In this document: piece after piece, positions 1 to 10,943 of the stretch
Layout: every line of letters begins with the position of its first letter
Position numbering within the stretch: the first letter of the stretch is position 1
Assembly (NCBI RefSeq): GCF_000380485.1
Contig: NZ_AQYG01000051.1
Location: 457,531 to 521,530 of the forward strand
Source of the DNA: Jongsikchunia kroppenstedtii DSM 45133
GTDB taxonomy: Bacteria > Actinomycetota > Actinomycetes > Mycobacteriales > Mycobacteriaceae
Length of the DNA stretch: 64,000 nucleotides
Direction of reading: 5' to 3'
The notes under the pieces: generated by a model
The model's input: the letters and a program-made list of their open reading frames with translations, nothing else
What the model was told of the DNA's origin: nothing
Database searches by the model: none
Position numbers and translations under genes: made by a program

Positions 1-1229
1 CGAATATCGTTGCCGCCCAGCACGATCCACACGGTGTCGTCACCTACGCCAAATGATGGCCGGGACATCGCGGGCCCTTCGGCGACCACGGAACCATAGC
101 CGCCGTACGGCCCGACCAGCAGGTGCTGGGGCGCCGGCGCCGGCCCTTCCTGGGTGACCGCGGCGATCCGTTTCCCGCTGCGCGACAGCTGTGCCGACAC
201 GAGGCTGTGCGTCGTGCCGAACTCGCCAGGGATCGGCGTGATCCGGCCGTCGCGAACCGTTCCGAAGGCACCGCCGGCCACCGCATGCAGCCCGATCGAC
301 GGGTCCGGTCCGGCGTTCGGATCGAACTGGGCCAGATCGGTGGTCCGCCAGCCGGACGCGTACTGACCGTCCAGCGGCGAACCGTCGACGTTGATCTCGT
401 ACGGCCCCGCAATGCCGGCTCCGCTGAGGGTCCAGACGATCTGCGCCGCCAGCAGGGTGCGGTCGGCATCGGCGACCTCGGACAGGTCGATGCGGATGCC
501 GCCGCCACTGATCGCCTCGGTGGGGCGCCGCAGCGTGGCACCGGCCGGGAATTCATTGGTCACGGCGCCGGTCAGGCTCGGGTCGGGACCCTGAATCAGC
601 ATGGACAGCAACATGTCCGCGGGCGGCGACGTCCCCACATACAGCCAGCGCGGATCGACCACCAGCCGGTGGTCGGCCGGGTCCGCGAAGTACAGGTTGT
701 GCGTCACATAGGAGGCGCTGAACTGGCTCGCGTCCATGATCGCGCCGGACGGCAGTGCGCCGTCGATGCGCCAGTCCTCGCCGGAGCGCACCAGCGCCAG
801 GGTCGACGTCGAGGTCCCCGACTGCGCGGTCAGCTGACCGTCCGGCGCCAGCTGACCGATGAGCCGGCCGCTGACCTGAACCGTCAGCTGCCGGTCCGTT
901 CGGTTGTCGGACAGCACGTTGATATCCGAGAGGATCGTCGCCGCGCCCTGATCGTTCCAGCCGGCAGCGGCGGCCGGCGTGAGGAACTCCCGCGCCGCCG
1001 CATGCCGTCCGGTCGGGTCGGCCGACGCCTTGAGGAACGCCCGCACCAGCGATTCCGGTGTCATCCCGGATTCGGGTCGCGGCACCGAGGTGGTCATCCG
1101 CTGCCGACCCAGCGTGCCCAGCGGACGCGGACTGGAGTCGGTCGGGATCGCCGCGCATCCGCCGACCACGAGCACCGTCAGCACGAGCGCCAACGGGCAC
1201 AGCAGGCTCTGGGCCATTGGTCGCCTCAT
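1..1229 (-). CDS. lpqB: LpqB lipoprotein, C-terminal end cut by window edge
   Basis: About 409 residues are present; the family is usually near 580, so roughly the last third lies outside the window. The ATG at 1229 overlaps the mtrB stop by four bases (ATGA). The N-terminus has basic residues, a hydrophobic stretch and a lipobox ending VGGC, so the mature protein should be a lipid-anchored extracytoplasmic protein. The family has a sporulation/germination-type GerMN domain followed by a beta-propeller. In mycobacteria LpqB is encoded with MtrAB and is known to interact with the extracellular part of MtrB and modulate its signalling. Gene order and the lipobox make the assignment secure. Confidence 0.93.
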   Translation of the reverse strand, partial: MRRPMAQSLLCPLALVLTVLVVGGCAAIPTDSSPRPLGTLGRQRMTTSVPRPESGMTPESLVRAFLKASADPTGRHAAAREFLTPAAAAGWNDQGAATILSDINVLSDNRTDRQLTVQVSGRLIGQLAPDGQLTAQSGTSTSTLALVRSGEDWRIDGALPSGAIMDASQFSASYVTHNLYFADPADHRLVVDPRWLYVGTSPPADMLLSMLIQGPDPSLTGAVTNEFPAGATLRRPTEAISGGGIRIDLSEVADADRTLLAAQIVWTLSGAGIAGPYEINVDGSPLDGQYASGWRTTDLAQFDPNAGPDPSIGLHAVAGGAFGTVRDGRITPIPGEFGTTHSLVSAQLSRSGKRIAAVTQEGPAPAPQHLLVGPYGGYGSVVAEGPAMSRPSFGVGDDTVWIVLGGNDI

Positions 1230-2863
1230 GACTGCTCATCCTCGGATGCTTCGCGCGTCGGCTTGCGCCCTGGCGGCTTGAGCGGGAGCGGACTGCCGAG
1301 CACCTTGTGACCGCGCACCAGCGGCAGAGTGAGCCGGAAGCTGGCACCCTCGCCCGGCTCGCCCCACGCCTCGAGCCGCCCCTGATGCAGCCGCGCGTCC
1401 TCCAAACTCATCGCGAGGCCGAGGCCGGTGCCGCCCGAACGCCGGAACCGTGACGGATCGCTGCGCCAAAACCGGTTGAACACCAGTTTCTCCTCCCCCG
1501 GGTTCAGCCCGATTCCCCTGTCGCGCACCGTGATCGCCACTGCGTCACCATCGGTGCGCATGGTCAGGGTCACCGGCTTGCCCTCGCCGTGGTCGATGGC
1601 GTTCGCGAGCAGATTGCGCAGCACACGTTCGACCCGGCGCGGGTCGACCTCTGCGATCACCGGCTGGGACGGCAGGTCCAACACCAGCTTGGTGCCGGAC
1701 TCGCTGGCCAGGTGTCGCACCGTCTCGACGGCCGCGTCGATCGGCACATTCATATCCAACTTCTCGGCGGCCAGTTCGGCCACTCCCGCGTCATGTCGGG
1801 AGATCTCGAGCAGCTCACCGAGCAGCGTCTCGAACCGCTCCAGTTCCTTGTCGAGCAGCTCGACGGACCGCTTGAGCACCGGCGCGAGGTCGTCCCGGGA
1901 CTCGAACAGCACGTCGGCGGCCATCCGCACGGTGGTCAGCGGGGTGCGCAGCTCGTGGCTCACGTCGGAGGTGAACTGCCGTTGAAGCGAGCCGAATTCC
2001 TCGAGTTGGGAGATCTGCTTCGACAGGCTCTCGGCCATGTCGTTGAAGGCGATCGCGAGCCGGGCCATGTCGTCCTCGCCGCGCACCGGCATGCGCTCGT
2101 CGAGCCGGCCGTCCGCGAAGTTCTCCGCGATGCGGGAGGCCGACCGGACGGGCAGCACCACCTGCCGGGAGACCAGGATCGCGATCGCCATCAGCAGGCC
2201 GAGCAGCACCAGACCGCCGGTGAAGATGGTGCCGCGCACCAGCGACACGGTGTTCTGCTCGTTGTCGAGCGGGAACACCAGATAGAGCTCCAGACCGGGG
2301 ATCCCGGCGTTCGTCGGGGTGCCGATGATCAGTGCCGGACCGCTCTTGCCGTCGCGGCCGGGGACCGTTGCGTAGCGGTACGCGATCTGCCCGGTCGAGA
2401 CCATGCGCCGCAGATTCGCCGGGATATCGGAGACGGGCCCGACGCCGGTCGCCGGCTGCGTCCCGCCGCCCTGAACGAGCAGCACGGTGTCGAAGCTGCC
2501 GACCGCGCCGGAGCTGCCGCCCGAATCGTTGCGGTCGGTGAGCACCGACCGCGTCTGCTGCAGCCGGTTGACGAGCGTGGTGCTGGCATCGGCACCGGTC
2601 AGATCGCGTTCGACCGCGATGCGGGTGCGGTCGATCTCCTCGGTGGCCGCCTTGAGCTTGGAGTCGAGCAGTCGATTCGCGATCTGGCTGCTGAGGACGA
2701 ACGCCAGCACCAGCAGCACGATGAGCGACAACAGCAACGTGGACACGACCACGCGCAACTGAATGGAGCGGCGCCACAGGTGGGCCAACGCGCGGCCGAC
2801 TTTCCCGAGGCGGCGCATCGGATGCCAGGATCGGTCGATCCGGCGCCGACGGGAACCGATCAC
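1226..2863 (-). CDS. mtrB: Sensor histidine kinase MtrB
   Basis: Membrane histidine kinase that phosphorylates MtrA and controls cell division and wall-remodelling genes in mycobacteria and corynebacteria. With the GTG start at 2863, which overlaps the mtrA stop as GTGA, the protein has 545 residues; the family is about 500-570. Transmembrane segments lie near residues 37-58 and 213-232, with an extracytoplasmic domain between them. A HAMP linker follows. The phospho-acceptor is H303 in VSHELRTP. Further on are the N box, DRGIGL and GGTGLGLA of the ATPase domain. Longer upstream starts would run into mtrA and are unlikely. It is translationally coupled on both sides to mtrA and lpqB. Confidence 0.96.
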   Translation of the reverse strand: MIGSRRRRIDRSWHPMRRLGKVGRALAHLWRRSIQLRVVVSTLLLSLIVLLVLAFVLSSQIANRLLDSKLKAATEEIDRTRIAVERDLTGADASTTLVNRLQQTRSVLTDRNDSGGSSGAVGSFDTVLLVQGGGTQPATGVGPVSDIPANLRRMVSTGQIAYRYATVPGRDGKSGPALIIGTPTNAGIPGLELYLVFPLDNEQNTVSLVRGTIFTGGLVLLGLLMAIAILVSRQVVLPVRSASRIAENFADGRLDERMPVRGEDDMARLAIAFNDMAESLSKQISQLEEFGSLQRQFTSDVSHELRTPLTTVRMAADVLFESRDDLAPVLKRSVELLDKELERFETLLGELLEISRHDAGVAELAAEKLDMNVPIDAAVETVRHLASESGTKLVLDLPSQPVIAEVDPRRVERVLRNLLANAIDHGEGKPVTLTMRTDGDAVAITVRDRGIGLNPGEEKLVFNRFWRSDPSRFRRSGGTGLGLAMSLEDARLHQGRLEAWGEPGEGASFRLTLPLVRGHKVLGSPLPLKPPGRKPTREASEDEQS

Positions 2864-3537
2864 GGAGGCCCGGCTTTGTAGCCGACCCCCCTCACCGTGA
2901 GCACGACCTCGGGATTCTCGGGATCCTTCTCGACCTTGGCCCGCAGCCGCTGCACGTGGACGTTGACCAGCCGGGTGTCGGCCGGATGCCGATAGCCCCA
3001 CACCTGTTCGAGCAGCACGTCACGGGTGAACACCTGACGCGGCTTACGGGCCAGCGCGACCAGCAGATCGAACTCCAACGGCGTCAACGAGATCCGCTCG
3101 CCGTTGCGGGTGACCGTGTGGGCCGGCACATCGATCTCGACCGGACCGATCGCCAGCATCTCGGCCGGCTCGTCGTCGGTGCGACGCAGGCGGGCGCGGA
3201 CGCGCGCGATCAGCTCCTTCGGCTTGAACGGCTTGACCATGTAGTCGTCGGCCCCGGACTCCAGGCCCAGAACGACGTCGACGGTGTCGGACTTCGCGGT
3301 CAGCATCACGATCGGCACGCCCGAGTCGGCGCGCAGCACGCGACACACATCGATCCCGTTCATCCCCGGCAGCATGAGGTCGAGCAGCACCAGATCCGGA
3401 CGGACTTCACGCACGGCAGTCAGCGCCTGCGTGCCGTCACCGACGACGAACGGCTCGAAGCCTTCGCCGCGCAACACGATCGTGAGCATCTCGGCCAGCG
3501 CCGCGTCGTCATCGACCACCAGAATGCGGGGTTTCAT
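2860..3537 (-). CDS. mtrA: Response regulator MtrA
   Basis: OmpR/PhoB-class response regulator of 225 residues, the cognate partner of MtrB. The receiver domain has the acidic pair near residues 9-11, the phospho-acceptor D53 in LLDLMLPG and a conserved lysine in MVKPFKP. The C-terminal winged helix ends with the motif GVGYKAGPP. The sequence is almost identical in pattern to mycobacterial MtrA, which is essential there. A GGGAG ribosome site lies just upstream of the ATG. Only 51 bases separate it from the divergent tmk start, so both promoters must lie in that gap. Confidence 0.97.
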   Translation of the reverse strand: MKPRILVVDDDAALAEMLTIVLRGEGFEPFVVGDGTQALTAVREVRPDLVLLDLMLPGMNGIDVCRVLRADSGVPIVMLTAKSDTVDVVLGLESGADDYMVKPFKPKELIARVRARLRRTDDEPAEMLAIGPVEIDVPAHTVTRNGERISLTPLEFDLLVALARKPRQVFTRDVLLEQVWGYRHPADTRLVNVHVQRLRAKVEKDPENPEVVLTVRGVGYKAGPP

Positions 3538-3575
3538 GCTCCCAATTGTGACGCTTCGAACTGCTGAGACGCGGT

Positions 3576-3581
3576 TACTAT
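3576..3581 (+). promoter_or_regulatory. Leaderless-type -10 element for tmk
   Basis: TACTAT is followed by exactly seven bases and then the GTG start of tmk. No purine-rich ribosome site lies between them. TANNNT at this distance is the hallmark of leaderless transcripts in mycobacteria and relatives, so transcription probably begins at or beside the start codon. Confidence 0.5.
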
Positions 3582-3588
3582 CACCGGC

Positions 3589-4227
3589 GTGTCAGTACTG
3601 ATTGCCGTCGAGGGCCTCGACGGAGCCGGCAAACGCACCCTCGTGCAGGCGCTCGTCGACCGCTGGGAGCAGACCGGCCGTTCCGTCGCGACGCTCGCTT
3701 TCCCTCGGTACGGGCGCTCGATCCATGCTGATATCGCCGCCGAGGCGCTCCGCGGCGAACACGGCGATCTGCGCTCGAGCGTCTACGCGATGGCGATGCT
3801 GTTCGCGCTCGACCGCCGGGACGCCGTCGACGAATTGACGGCCGCCCGCGCCGGCGCCGACATCGTCATCCTCGACCGGTACGTCGCCTCGAATGCCGCC
3901 TACAGCGCGGCGCGGGCGACCGAAGCCGCCGACGGCGCCACGGTCGCCTGGGTGGCCGACCTCGAGTTCGACCGCTTCGGGCTACCGGTTCCCGACCACC
4001 ACCTGCTTCTCGATGTCGGGGCCGAGCTGGCCCTGGCCCGCGCACAGTCGAGGGCCGCCACCGAGCCCGGCCGCGAACGCGACCACTACGAGCGCGACAC
4101 CGATCTGCAGCATCGCACCGCCGCGGTGTATTCGGAACTGGCGCAGTCGAATTGGTTCTCGCCCTGGATCGTCGCGGGCGCCGACACCGACCCGGCGACG
4201 CTGGCCGACCGCCTCATGCGTTCGTAG
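3589..4227 (+). CDS. tmk: Thymidylate kinase
   Basis: Converts dTMP to dTDP in dTTP synthesis in the cytoplasm. The protein has 212 residues, a normal length. The P-loop is EGLDGAGKRT near residues 8-17, and the DRY-type nucleoside-binding motif is DRYVASNAAY. An arginine-rich lid segment follows near residue 160. The GTG start sits seven bases after a -10-like TACTAT with no ribosome site, suggesting leaderless translation. It is read on the opposite strand to mtrA, whereas in mycobacteria and corynebacteria tmk lies upstream of mtrA on the same strand. Its 3' end overlaps the convergent membrane-protein gene by 14 bases. Confidence 0.95.
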   Translation: MSVLIAVEGLDGAGKRTLVQALVDRWEQTGRSVATLAFPRYGRSIHADIAAEALRGEHGDLRSSVYAMAMLFALDRRDAVDELTAARAGADIVILDRYVASNAAYSAARATEAADGATVAWVADLEFDRFGLPVPDHHLLLDVGAELALARAQSRAATEPGRERDHYERDTDLQHRTAAVYSELAQSNWFSPWIVAGADTDPATLADRLMRS

Positions 4228-5248
4228 CGCTCCCCGTCGACCCGGCGTCATCGGCAGCCGGTGCGGCCGCACGCCGGCGCACCGAATCCACCAGCCGGCC
4301 GGACCGCGGAATCAGCTGGGCGGTCAGTGCCACCAGCAGCCCCGCACCGGCCAGCACGGCCAGCACCATCCACACCGGGTCCACGATGGTGTCGAAGACC
4401 GCGCTCGCCGCGGGCCTGGGCATCACGGCGTCCGGGACATGCCGCAGATATTGCTGACGGCCGATCCAGAGCGCCACGGCCAGGACCCCCATCGCCACCG
4501 CCAGACTCCACCCGAGACCCGCGAGCATCCGCAGTCGACGCCCGCCGATCGCCAGCACCGCCAGCGCCAGCGCCACCCACGGGAGGACCGGCGCCGCGCG
4601 CATCACCGGCTGCACGATCGACTGCGTACGCCGCAGCGCGGGGGATTCGGCGATGACGAACGTCCGATTGACCTGCGGAATGTACTGCGCGTAAGGGAAT
4701 CCGCCGGCGGCGAGTCGGTCCTTGGCCGCGGCGACCACCGGACCCAGCTGCACGCTGACGGTGCCGTCGTCGCCGGCCTGCACCGTCGAATGCCGACCCG
4801 TCAGGATGTCGACCACATGCGGATGCGCCTGCCGATTGGCGGCCGCCCACACCGATATGAACTGGTCCGACGTCACCACCGCAGCAACCGCCTGGCGAAT
4901 CGTCGACTGCGCCTGCGCGGTCGCCCGCCGCGTCGCCGCATCGGCCGCGGCACCGGTGGCCGGCTGCGGGGCGTTCGGCATCGCGCCCGACGCCGACTGC
5001 AGGGTGCCCGCGACCCGATCGTGCAGATTCGTCTGCGTCACAACCGTATCGGTGGCCACGGCGATGACGTAGTCCTGGATTGCCGGATCGTCGGCCAGCG
5101 ATGTCATGGCGGCGACGTAGTGATCGGTGTCGAGCAGCCGGTACCGCACGAACCCGGTGGCGACGGCCACGATCGACACCGCCGCGAATGCCACGACTAG
5201 CACCCAGGCCACCGCCTGCCGCGCCCGGCTTCCCCCCGAGTTGTCCAT
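4214..5248 (-). CDS. Conserved membrane protein with large outer loop
   Basis: A 344-residue integral membrane protein of unknown function. One transmembrane segment lies near residues 11-37. A loop of about 190 residues, predicted extracytoplasmic and rich in Gln, Ala and Thr, follows. Three more hydrophobic segments lie in the last third (near 226-242, 250-270 and 290-312), then a basic, Ala-rich tail. The pattern resembles uncharacterised actinobacterial integral membrane proteins. Nothing catalytic is visible. It converges on tmk with a 14-base tail overlap, leaving no room for a terminator between them. Confidence 0.8.
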   Translation of the reverse strand: MDNSGGSRARQAVAWVLVVAFAAVSIVAVATGFVRYRLLDTDHYVAAMTSLADDPAIQDYVIAVATDTVVTQTNLHDRVAGTLQSASGAMPNAPQPATGAAADAATRRATAQAQSTIRQAVAAVVTSDQFISVWAAANRQAHPHVVDILTGRHSTVQAGDDGTVSVQLGPVVAAAKDRLAAGGFPYAQYIPQVNRTFVIAESPALRRTQSIVQPVMRAAPVLPWVALALAVLAIGGRRLRMLAGLGWSLAVAMGVLAVALWIGRQQYLRHVPDAVMPRPAASAVFDTIVDPVWMVLAVLAGAGLLVALTAQLIPRSGRLVDSVRRRAAAPAADDAGSTGSATNA

Positions 5249-5426
5249 GGCGATAAGCCTGCCCTCCCGGACGCCCGCTGTCCCGCGGTCGGCGAGATGT
5301 CACGACAAGGTGGAGGGCCGGACTCAGTTCGGGTGTCGGCGACGCGCCCTGCCCCGTTTCTGCAGCTGATCGGCCGAATACGGCGATACCGTGAGCACAC
5401 GGATTTCGCCGACGGCGGGGGTGCCC

Positions 5427-5948
5427 ATGACCCACTTTCTACCGACGTCGCGCGCCGCGCACCTGATTCCGCCCGCCGCCGGACGCATGCTCGACCGGTT
5501 CCGGCAGCACTATCGACTCGGCGCGCTCAGCCTGATTCTCGCCGCCGTCGCCGCCGCGATGGTGGCCGTGCCGTTGGCATCACTGGCGATGCGCCCGGCG
5601 CCGGCCGGACCCGCCACCGAGATCCGCTCGACCGTCAACGCGCAGGTCGCCGCGATCAATTCCGGCAACGGCGCGGCGTTGGCCGAGACCTATTGCGCTG
5701 CATTGCAACCCGAGATACGGGCGATCTTCGCCGCGCACCCGCTGGCGCAGACGGTGCCTGCGGGCGCCGGCCTCACCGTGCAGTCGGTCACCGACGTCAC
5801 CGTCTCGGGCAATACCGCGACCGCCCTGGTGCGCCTGTCGGGCTCGCCGACCAGTGCCCTGATGACGCCGCGCGACGGCCAGCTCAATGCGTTCGTGCAC
5901 GAATCCGGCGGCTGGAAGCTGTGCCTGCTCCCCACGGCCGCGGTATAG
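5427..5948 (+). CDS. Membrane-anchored NTF2-like (DUF4878-type) protein
   Basis: With the ATG at 5427 the product has 173 residues. A single transmembrane helix lies near residues 32-56. It is followed by an extracytoplasmic alpha+beta domain starting IRSTVNAQVAAIN and ending GGWKLCLLP. Small NTF2-like domains of this kind recur in actinobacterial lipoproteins and membrane-anchored proteins; function is unknown. A GTG six bases upstream or one at 5391 are alternative starts. The next gene downstream ends in a similar motif (GGEWKLC), suggesting a diverged tandem pair. Confidence 0.72.
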   Translation: MTHFLPTSRAAHLIPPAAGRMLDRFRQHYRLGALSLILAAVAAAMVAVPLASLAMRPAPAGPATEIRSTVNAQVAAINSGNGAALAETYCAALQPEIRAIFAAHPLAQTVPAGAGLTVQSVTDVTVSGNTATALVRLSGSPTSALMTPRDGQLNAFVHESGGWKLCLLPTAAV

Positions 5949-6082
5949 CGTCGCCGAAACTCCTGCCCGACCCGGGCGAAAGCGACGCGACGCCGGGTAT
6001 TGTCTACTCGCCCGTCGCATCTGTTTGCGAACGCACTGGACGTCAATCACCGAACGACCGTCACTGACCGCCTGGAGCACCG

Positions 6083-6904
6083 ATGAGCTACCCGCCGAAC
6101 GACCCGAACAACCCCGAAGGCTGGCCCGGACAGGGGCAGGGCCAACCTGGTCAGGGCGGTTGGGAGGATCCGACGACCCAGCACAACCCGGGCGGCCAGT
6201 ACCCGCCGCAGGGCGGCCAGACCCCCGGTGGCTGGAACCCGGCGACCGGCGGCCAGTACCCGCAGGGCACTCCGGGATACCCCCAGCAACCCGCGTACGG
6301 CACACCCGCGTACGGTGCCGCGGGATACGACCCCAACAACCCCTACGCCGCGGGCGGCTACGGCACCGGTGCCCCACCGCCTCCGCAGGGACCGAAGAAG
6401 AACACCGGCTGGATCATCGGCATCTCCATCGGCGCCGTCGTGGTGATCGTGCTGGCGGTTGTCCTCGGCATCATGCTGACCAAGGACAAGTCGGACAAGA
6501 CCGCGTCGCCGGCGTCGACGACGACCAGCTCGGAGTCGACCGACCAGTCGACGACAACCTCCACCGACAGCAGCGCATCGGACGACTCGGAGATCGAGAA
6601 CGTCATCCACCAGTACCTCGATGCGCTCGTCGACGAGGACTGGGCGAAGGCCCGCAGCGTCTCGTGCGCCTCAAACGACGAGCCCGACACCATGAGCAGC
6701 AGCGCGGCGAACAACTCGAACTACTACGTCAAAAAGATCGTCGTCAACAACATCAGCGACATCCAGGTGCAGCCGGACCGCTCGTCGGCCACCGCTTCGG
6801 TGTCGGTGACACTCACCGACGACGACCAGTCGTCGAACAGCGGCTACTGGGACGCCCGCATGCAGCGCACCGGCGGCGAATGGAAGCTCTGCTCAATTAA
6901 TTAG
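6083..6904 (+). CDS. Pro/Gly/Gln-rich membrane protein with NTF2-like domain
   Basis: 273 residues. The first 110 are a low-complexity cytoplasmic tail with repeated PPQGGQ, GGQYP and AYG motifs. One transmembrane helix (WIIGISIGAVVVIVLAVVLGI) follows near residues 110-131. A Ser/Thr-rich linker comes next, then a C-terminal domain of about 100 residues beginning IENVIHQYLDAL and ending GGEWKLC. The C-terminal domain resembles the protein encoded just upstream. Similar disordered-tail, single-helix, DUF4878-like proteins are common in Mycobacteriales, with no defined role. The gene is followed at once by a strong hairpin. Confidence 0.78.
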   Translation: MSYPPNDPNNPEGWPGQGQGQPGQGGWEDPTTQHNPGGQYPPQGGQTPGGWNPATGGQYPQGTPGYPQQPAYGTPAYGAAGYDPNNPYAAGGYGTGAPPPPQGPKKNTGWIIGISIGAVVVIVLAVVLGIMLTKDKSDKTASPASTTTSSESTDQSTTTSTDSSASDDSEIENVIHQYLDALVDEDWAKARSVSCASNDEPDTMSSSAANNSNYYVKKIVVNNISDIQVQPDRSSATASVSVTLTDDDQSSNSGYWDARMQRTGGEWKLCSIN

Positions 6905-6916
6905 TCGACTGATACG

Positions 6917-6950
6917 CGAAGGCCCCGAACCCAATGGTTCGAGGCCTTCG
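6917..6950 (+). terminator. Hairpin terminator after the Pro/Gly-rich membrane protein
   Basis: Fifteen-base arms (CGAAGGCCCCGAACC and GGTTCGAGGCCTTCG, one mismatch) around a four-base loop, beginning 12 bases after the stop codon. A weak T-containing tail (TCGTT) follows. It may work in both directions. Confidence 0.8.
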
Positions 6951-6966
6951 TCGTTACAAGCGATTT

Positions 6967-6992
6967 CCGCGACAGGGACTCCCGCGACAGGG
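6967..6992. repeat. Short direct repeat in the convergent intergenic region
   Basis: CCGCGACAGGG occurs twice, at 6967-6977 and 6982-6992, with a 15-base period, and a degenerate third copy follows. It lies between two terminators. No function is apparent. Confidence 0.5.
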
Positions 6993-7029
6993 GATTCCCG
7001 CGCGAACGATGTGTTCGGGGCAAGGCGGA

Positions 7030-7067
7030 GGCCGATCCGCAATAGTGCGGTCCTATGCGGATCGGCC
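7030..7067 (-). terminator. Terminator hairpin for ahcY
   Basis: Perfect 12-base inverted repeat GGCCGATCCGCA / TGCGGATCGGCC with a 14-base loop, 35 bases past the ahcY stop. There is no T-tract, as is common for actinobacterial hairpin terminators. Confidence 0.65.
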
Positions 7068-7102
7068 GACAACGCCGCCCCGGGCGCATCGGGCCGCGGG
7101 AA

Positions 7103-8584
<1,482 letters not shown>

Positions 8585-8670
8585 TTAACTCCTGGATATG
8601 TTTGTTCGCTCGCGAGTAGTCCGCAGCCCAGGCTATCGGACCAGCGTGTGCGCCCTTCGGCCACCGCGAG

Positions 8671-9339
8671 TCACGCCGGCCGGATGGCGACCTCGAGCGC
8701 CGGGGCGAAGAGCGTCGCCAGGTCGTCGGCCACATCCCGGTCGCCCTCAGGCGGCATTGCGACGAACGACAACGCCATCCGCACGATGGCCCGACTGATC
8801 CGGATCGCGTCGGACTCGCTGAGGTGGGCCCACGAGCGTTGCAGGAGCTCGGTCAGCCGGCTGCTGGACCGGGTGATGATGGGGCCCGAATCAGTGGTGA
8901 TCAACCGCAGCAGATCCGGTTTCGCCTCACCCGTCTGCAGCGACTGGATCAGCGGGTCGGACGCCGACGCCGCGAAGAAGTCGGAAAACGCCTGCATCAG
9001 AGCCGGTTTCACGCGACCCTCGTTCTGCTCGATCGCGCCGGCGACGGTGTCGACGAGTTGATCGGCCAGCCGCAGGGCGTAGGCCTGGGCCAGGCCCTGG
9101 CGTGACTTGAACTCGTTGTAGACCGTCTGTCGGCTGACCCCTGCGGCGGTGCCGACATCCGACATCGTCACGGCCGACCAGGTCTTCGTGAGCAGCAGAT
9201 CGCGCATACCGTCGAGCAGCGAATTGCGCAGGAGTGCCTTCGAAGCCTCCGCGAACGGGATCTGCCGTGTCACGGCCGGGGCCGAATTCCCCGCCGCACC
9301 CCCAGAATCGGTCATACGTCTGAGGGTACTGGTGCTCAT
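8671..9339 (-). CDS. TetR-family regulator of the alkane hydroxylase operon
   Basis: A 222-residue TetR/AcrR repressor. The DNA-binding helix-turn-helix near residues 58-78 contains VGTAAGVSRQTVYNEF. The C-terminal ligand domain is ordinary for the family. It is the last gene of the alkB-rubA-rubA-rubB cluster, overlapping rubB by four bases. In Rhodococcus, Gordonia, Dietzia and Mycobacterium the equivalent gene (alkU/alkX) represses alkB and responds to alkane-derived fatty acids; that role is inferred here from position. A candidate operator is the palindrome upstream of alkB at 12200-12224. Confidence 0.88.
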   Translation of the reverse strand: MSTSTLRRMTDSGGAAGNSAPAVTRQIPFAEASKALLRNSLLDGMRDLLLTKTWSAVTMSDVGTAAGVSRQTVYNEFKSRQGLAQAYALRLADQLVDTVAGAIEQNEGRVKPALMQAFSDFFAASASDPLIQSLQTGEAKPDLLRLITTDSGPIITRSSSRLTELLQRSWAHLSESDAIRISRAIVRMALSFVAMPPEGDRDVADDLATLFAPALEVAIRPA

Positions 9340-10571
9340 CGGGCCGCGGCCGTCACGGCCACGTCGTCGCGAGCCGCGTCCGACAGCCGCTCGACCAGCT
9401 CCGCCTTCACCGCACGCGCCACCGGCGGTCGCCCGATCGCGACCGCGCCGGTCAATTCGCCATCGCGCAGGAACCGGATCACCGCGTCCCCCGCACTCGG
9501 GTCGCCCTCGACCTGCGCCTCGTCTGACGCTTCCGGCCAGCCGACGAACTGCAGGTTCACGCCGAACTGGATCGTCCAGGCATGCGGCACCAGCGGTGCC
9601 GGCATGTGATCATCGCCGGCCAGTTCCGCCGCGATCGCCGCGCCCGCGGCCTTGCCCTGATCCTGAGCCGCGAGCCAGTGCTCGGCGCGGGAGCGACCGC
9701 CGAAGGGGCTGAGCACGGACGCCGCGTCACCAGCCGCGTAGATGCCGACGGTCGATGTCGCCTGCCGGCCGTCCACCTCGATACCGATGTCGGACACCGC
9801 GATTCCTGCGGCGGCCGCCAGCTCGCTGTTGGCGCGCACACCGATCGCCGCGACGACCAGATCGGCGGCGCGGGTCTGCCCGTTGGACAGGGTCACGGTC
9901 GCGCCGTCGACGCTCGCGATGGACGTTCCCAGCTGCAGATCGACGCCGTGTGCGCGGTGCAGGTCCGCCAGGACCGCACTCACCTGACGCGGCAACCGGG
10001 GCGCCGGCCGATCCGCGGTGTCGGCGACCGTGACGTCGATTCCCTTGTCGCGCGCCGATGCCGCCAGCTCCAGGCCGATCAGCCCGGCGCCGACGATGAC
10101 CACGGCGCCGCCGCGCTCGGCGATCTCGGTCAGGCGCGCCTGCAGGGCAAGCGCCTCGTCATGGGTGCGCAGTGTTGTCGCGGCCACGTTCGCAATGGCA
10201 TGCGGGCGGGCCCCGGTGGCCAGCAGCACTGCGCGGTAACCGATCTCGTCGCCCGACTCCAGACGCACGATACGTCCGTCGGTATCGATCGACGCCACCG
10301 CCGACTCGGACCGGATCTCGATGCCGCGATCGGCCCAGTATTCGGCGGCGCGGAGCCGGATCCGCTCCGGACTGAGATCGGCGGCGAGGATGTCCTTGGA
10401 CAATGCGGTCCGCCGATACGGCAGCCCCGGCTCCGCACCCAGCACGATGATCGGCCCGGCGAATCCCTGCGCCCGTACGGTTTCCGCGGCGGTGATGCCG
10501 GCGATCCCGCTACCGACGACCACCACGGCCTCGGAGACTCCTCCCGCGGCAGCGGCGGATCCGGTCGTCAT
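9336..10571 (-). CDS. rubB: Rubredoxin-NAD(+) reductase
   Basis: FAD-dependent reductase that passes electrons from NADH to rubredoxin for AlkB. The ATG at 10571 overlaps the rubredoxin stop (ATGA) and gives 411 residues. The FAD-binding motif is [14 protein letters not shown] near residues 14-27. The NAD-binding motif is [14 protein letters not shown]. The second FAD motif is [11 protein letters not shown]. The extra 87 codons upstream of this ATG run through the rubredoxin gene in another frame and are not coding. The C-terminal domain matches the ferredoxin/rubredoxin reductase family. Confidence 0.93.
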   Translation of the reverse strand: MTTGSAAAAGGVSEAVVVVGSGIAGITAAETVRAQGFAGPIIVLGAEPGLPYRRTALSKDILAADLSPERIRLRAAEYWADRGIEIRSESAVASIDTDGRIVRLESGDEIGYRAVLLATGARPHAIANVAATTLRTHDEALALQARLTEIAERGGAVVIVGAGLIGLELAASARDKGIDVTVADTADRPAPRLPRQVSAVLADLHRAHGVDLQLGTSIASVDGATVTLSNGQTRAADLVVAAIGVRANSELAAAAGIAVSDIGIEVDGRQATSTVGIYAAGDAASVLSPFGGRSRAEHWLAAQDQGKAAGAAIAAELAGDDHMPAPLVPHAWTIQFGVNLQFVGWPEASDEAQVEGDPSAGDAVIRFLRDGELTGAVAIGRPPVARAVKAELVERLSDAARDDVAVTAAAR

Positions 10572-10747
10572 GACCGGGCCACCTCGACCATCTCGAAGTC
10601 GGCCTTGGCCGCACCGCAATCGGGGCAGCTCCAGTCGTCGGGGATGTCGTCCCACCGGGTGCCGGGCGCGATGCCGTCCTCCGGCCAGCCCTGCTCCTCG
10701 TCGTATTCGAAACCACACTGGGCGCAGCGAAACAGTTTGTAATTCAT
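10568..10747 (-). CDS. rubA2: Rubredoxin (second copy)
   Basis: A 59-residue rubredoxin, small enough to be missed. It carries both iron-binding pairs, [10 protein letters not shown] near the N-terminus and [12 protein letters not shown] near the C-terminus, plus the conserved aromatic core (Y, W, DDWSCP). One iron is bound by four cysteines. It shuttles electrons from RubB to AlkB. It starts at the ATG at 10747 and overlaps rubB by four bases. Paired rubredoxins between alkB and rubB are typical of rhodococci and gordoniae; usually only one type supports alkane hydroxylation efficiently. Confidence 0.92.
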   Translation of the reverse strand: MNYKLFRCAQCGFEYDEEQGWPEDGIAPGTRWDDIPDDWSCPDCGAAKADFEMVEVARS

Positions 10748-10777
10748 GATGATTCCTCTTCGTAGTCGGAGTTCGGA

Positions 10778-10942
10778 TCAGCTGGCGGGCTCGAAGTCGA
10801 GCTTCTCGCGGACGCCGCAGTCTGGACAGCACCAGTCATCGGGCACACTCGCCCAACTGGTGCCGGCCGGGAAGCCTTCGCGCGGAGCGCCTTTGGCCTC
10901 GTCGTAGACGTAATCGCATACCGGGCACTGGTAGGTCGCCAT
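10778..10942 (-). CDS. rubA1: Rubredoxin (first copy)
   Basis: A 54-residue rubredoxin with CPVCDYVYDE and CPDCGVREKLDFE as its two metal-binding pairs; residues 37-38 read WCC, so an extra cysteine sits next to the second pair. It starts one base after the alkB stop, so it is almost certainly translated by coupling. It differs clearly from the second copy (shorter, CPVCDY rather than CAQCGF), which suggests the two AlkG subtypes rather than a recent duplication. It is too short for most gene-length cut-offs but is unmistakable. Confidence 0.92.
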   Translation of the reverse strand: MATYQCPVCDYVYDEAKGAPREGFPAGTSWASVPDDWCCPDCGVREKLDFEPAS

Positions 10943-10943
10943 G

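Noticed and set aside
8585..8670. SAH or SAM riboswitch upstream of ahcY
   Set aside because: Only 86 bases and no recognisable conserved core.
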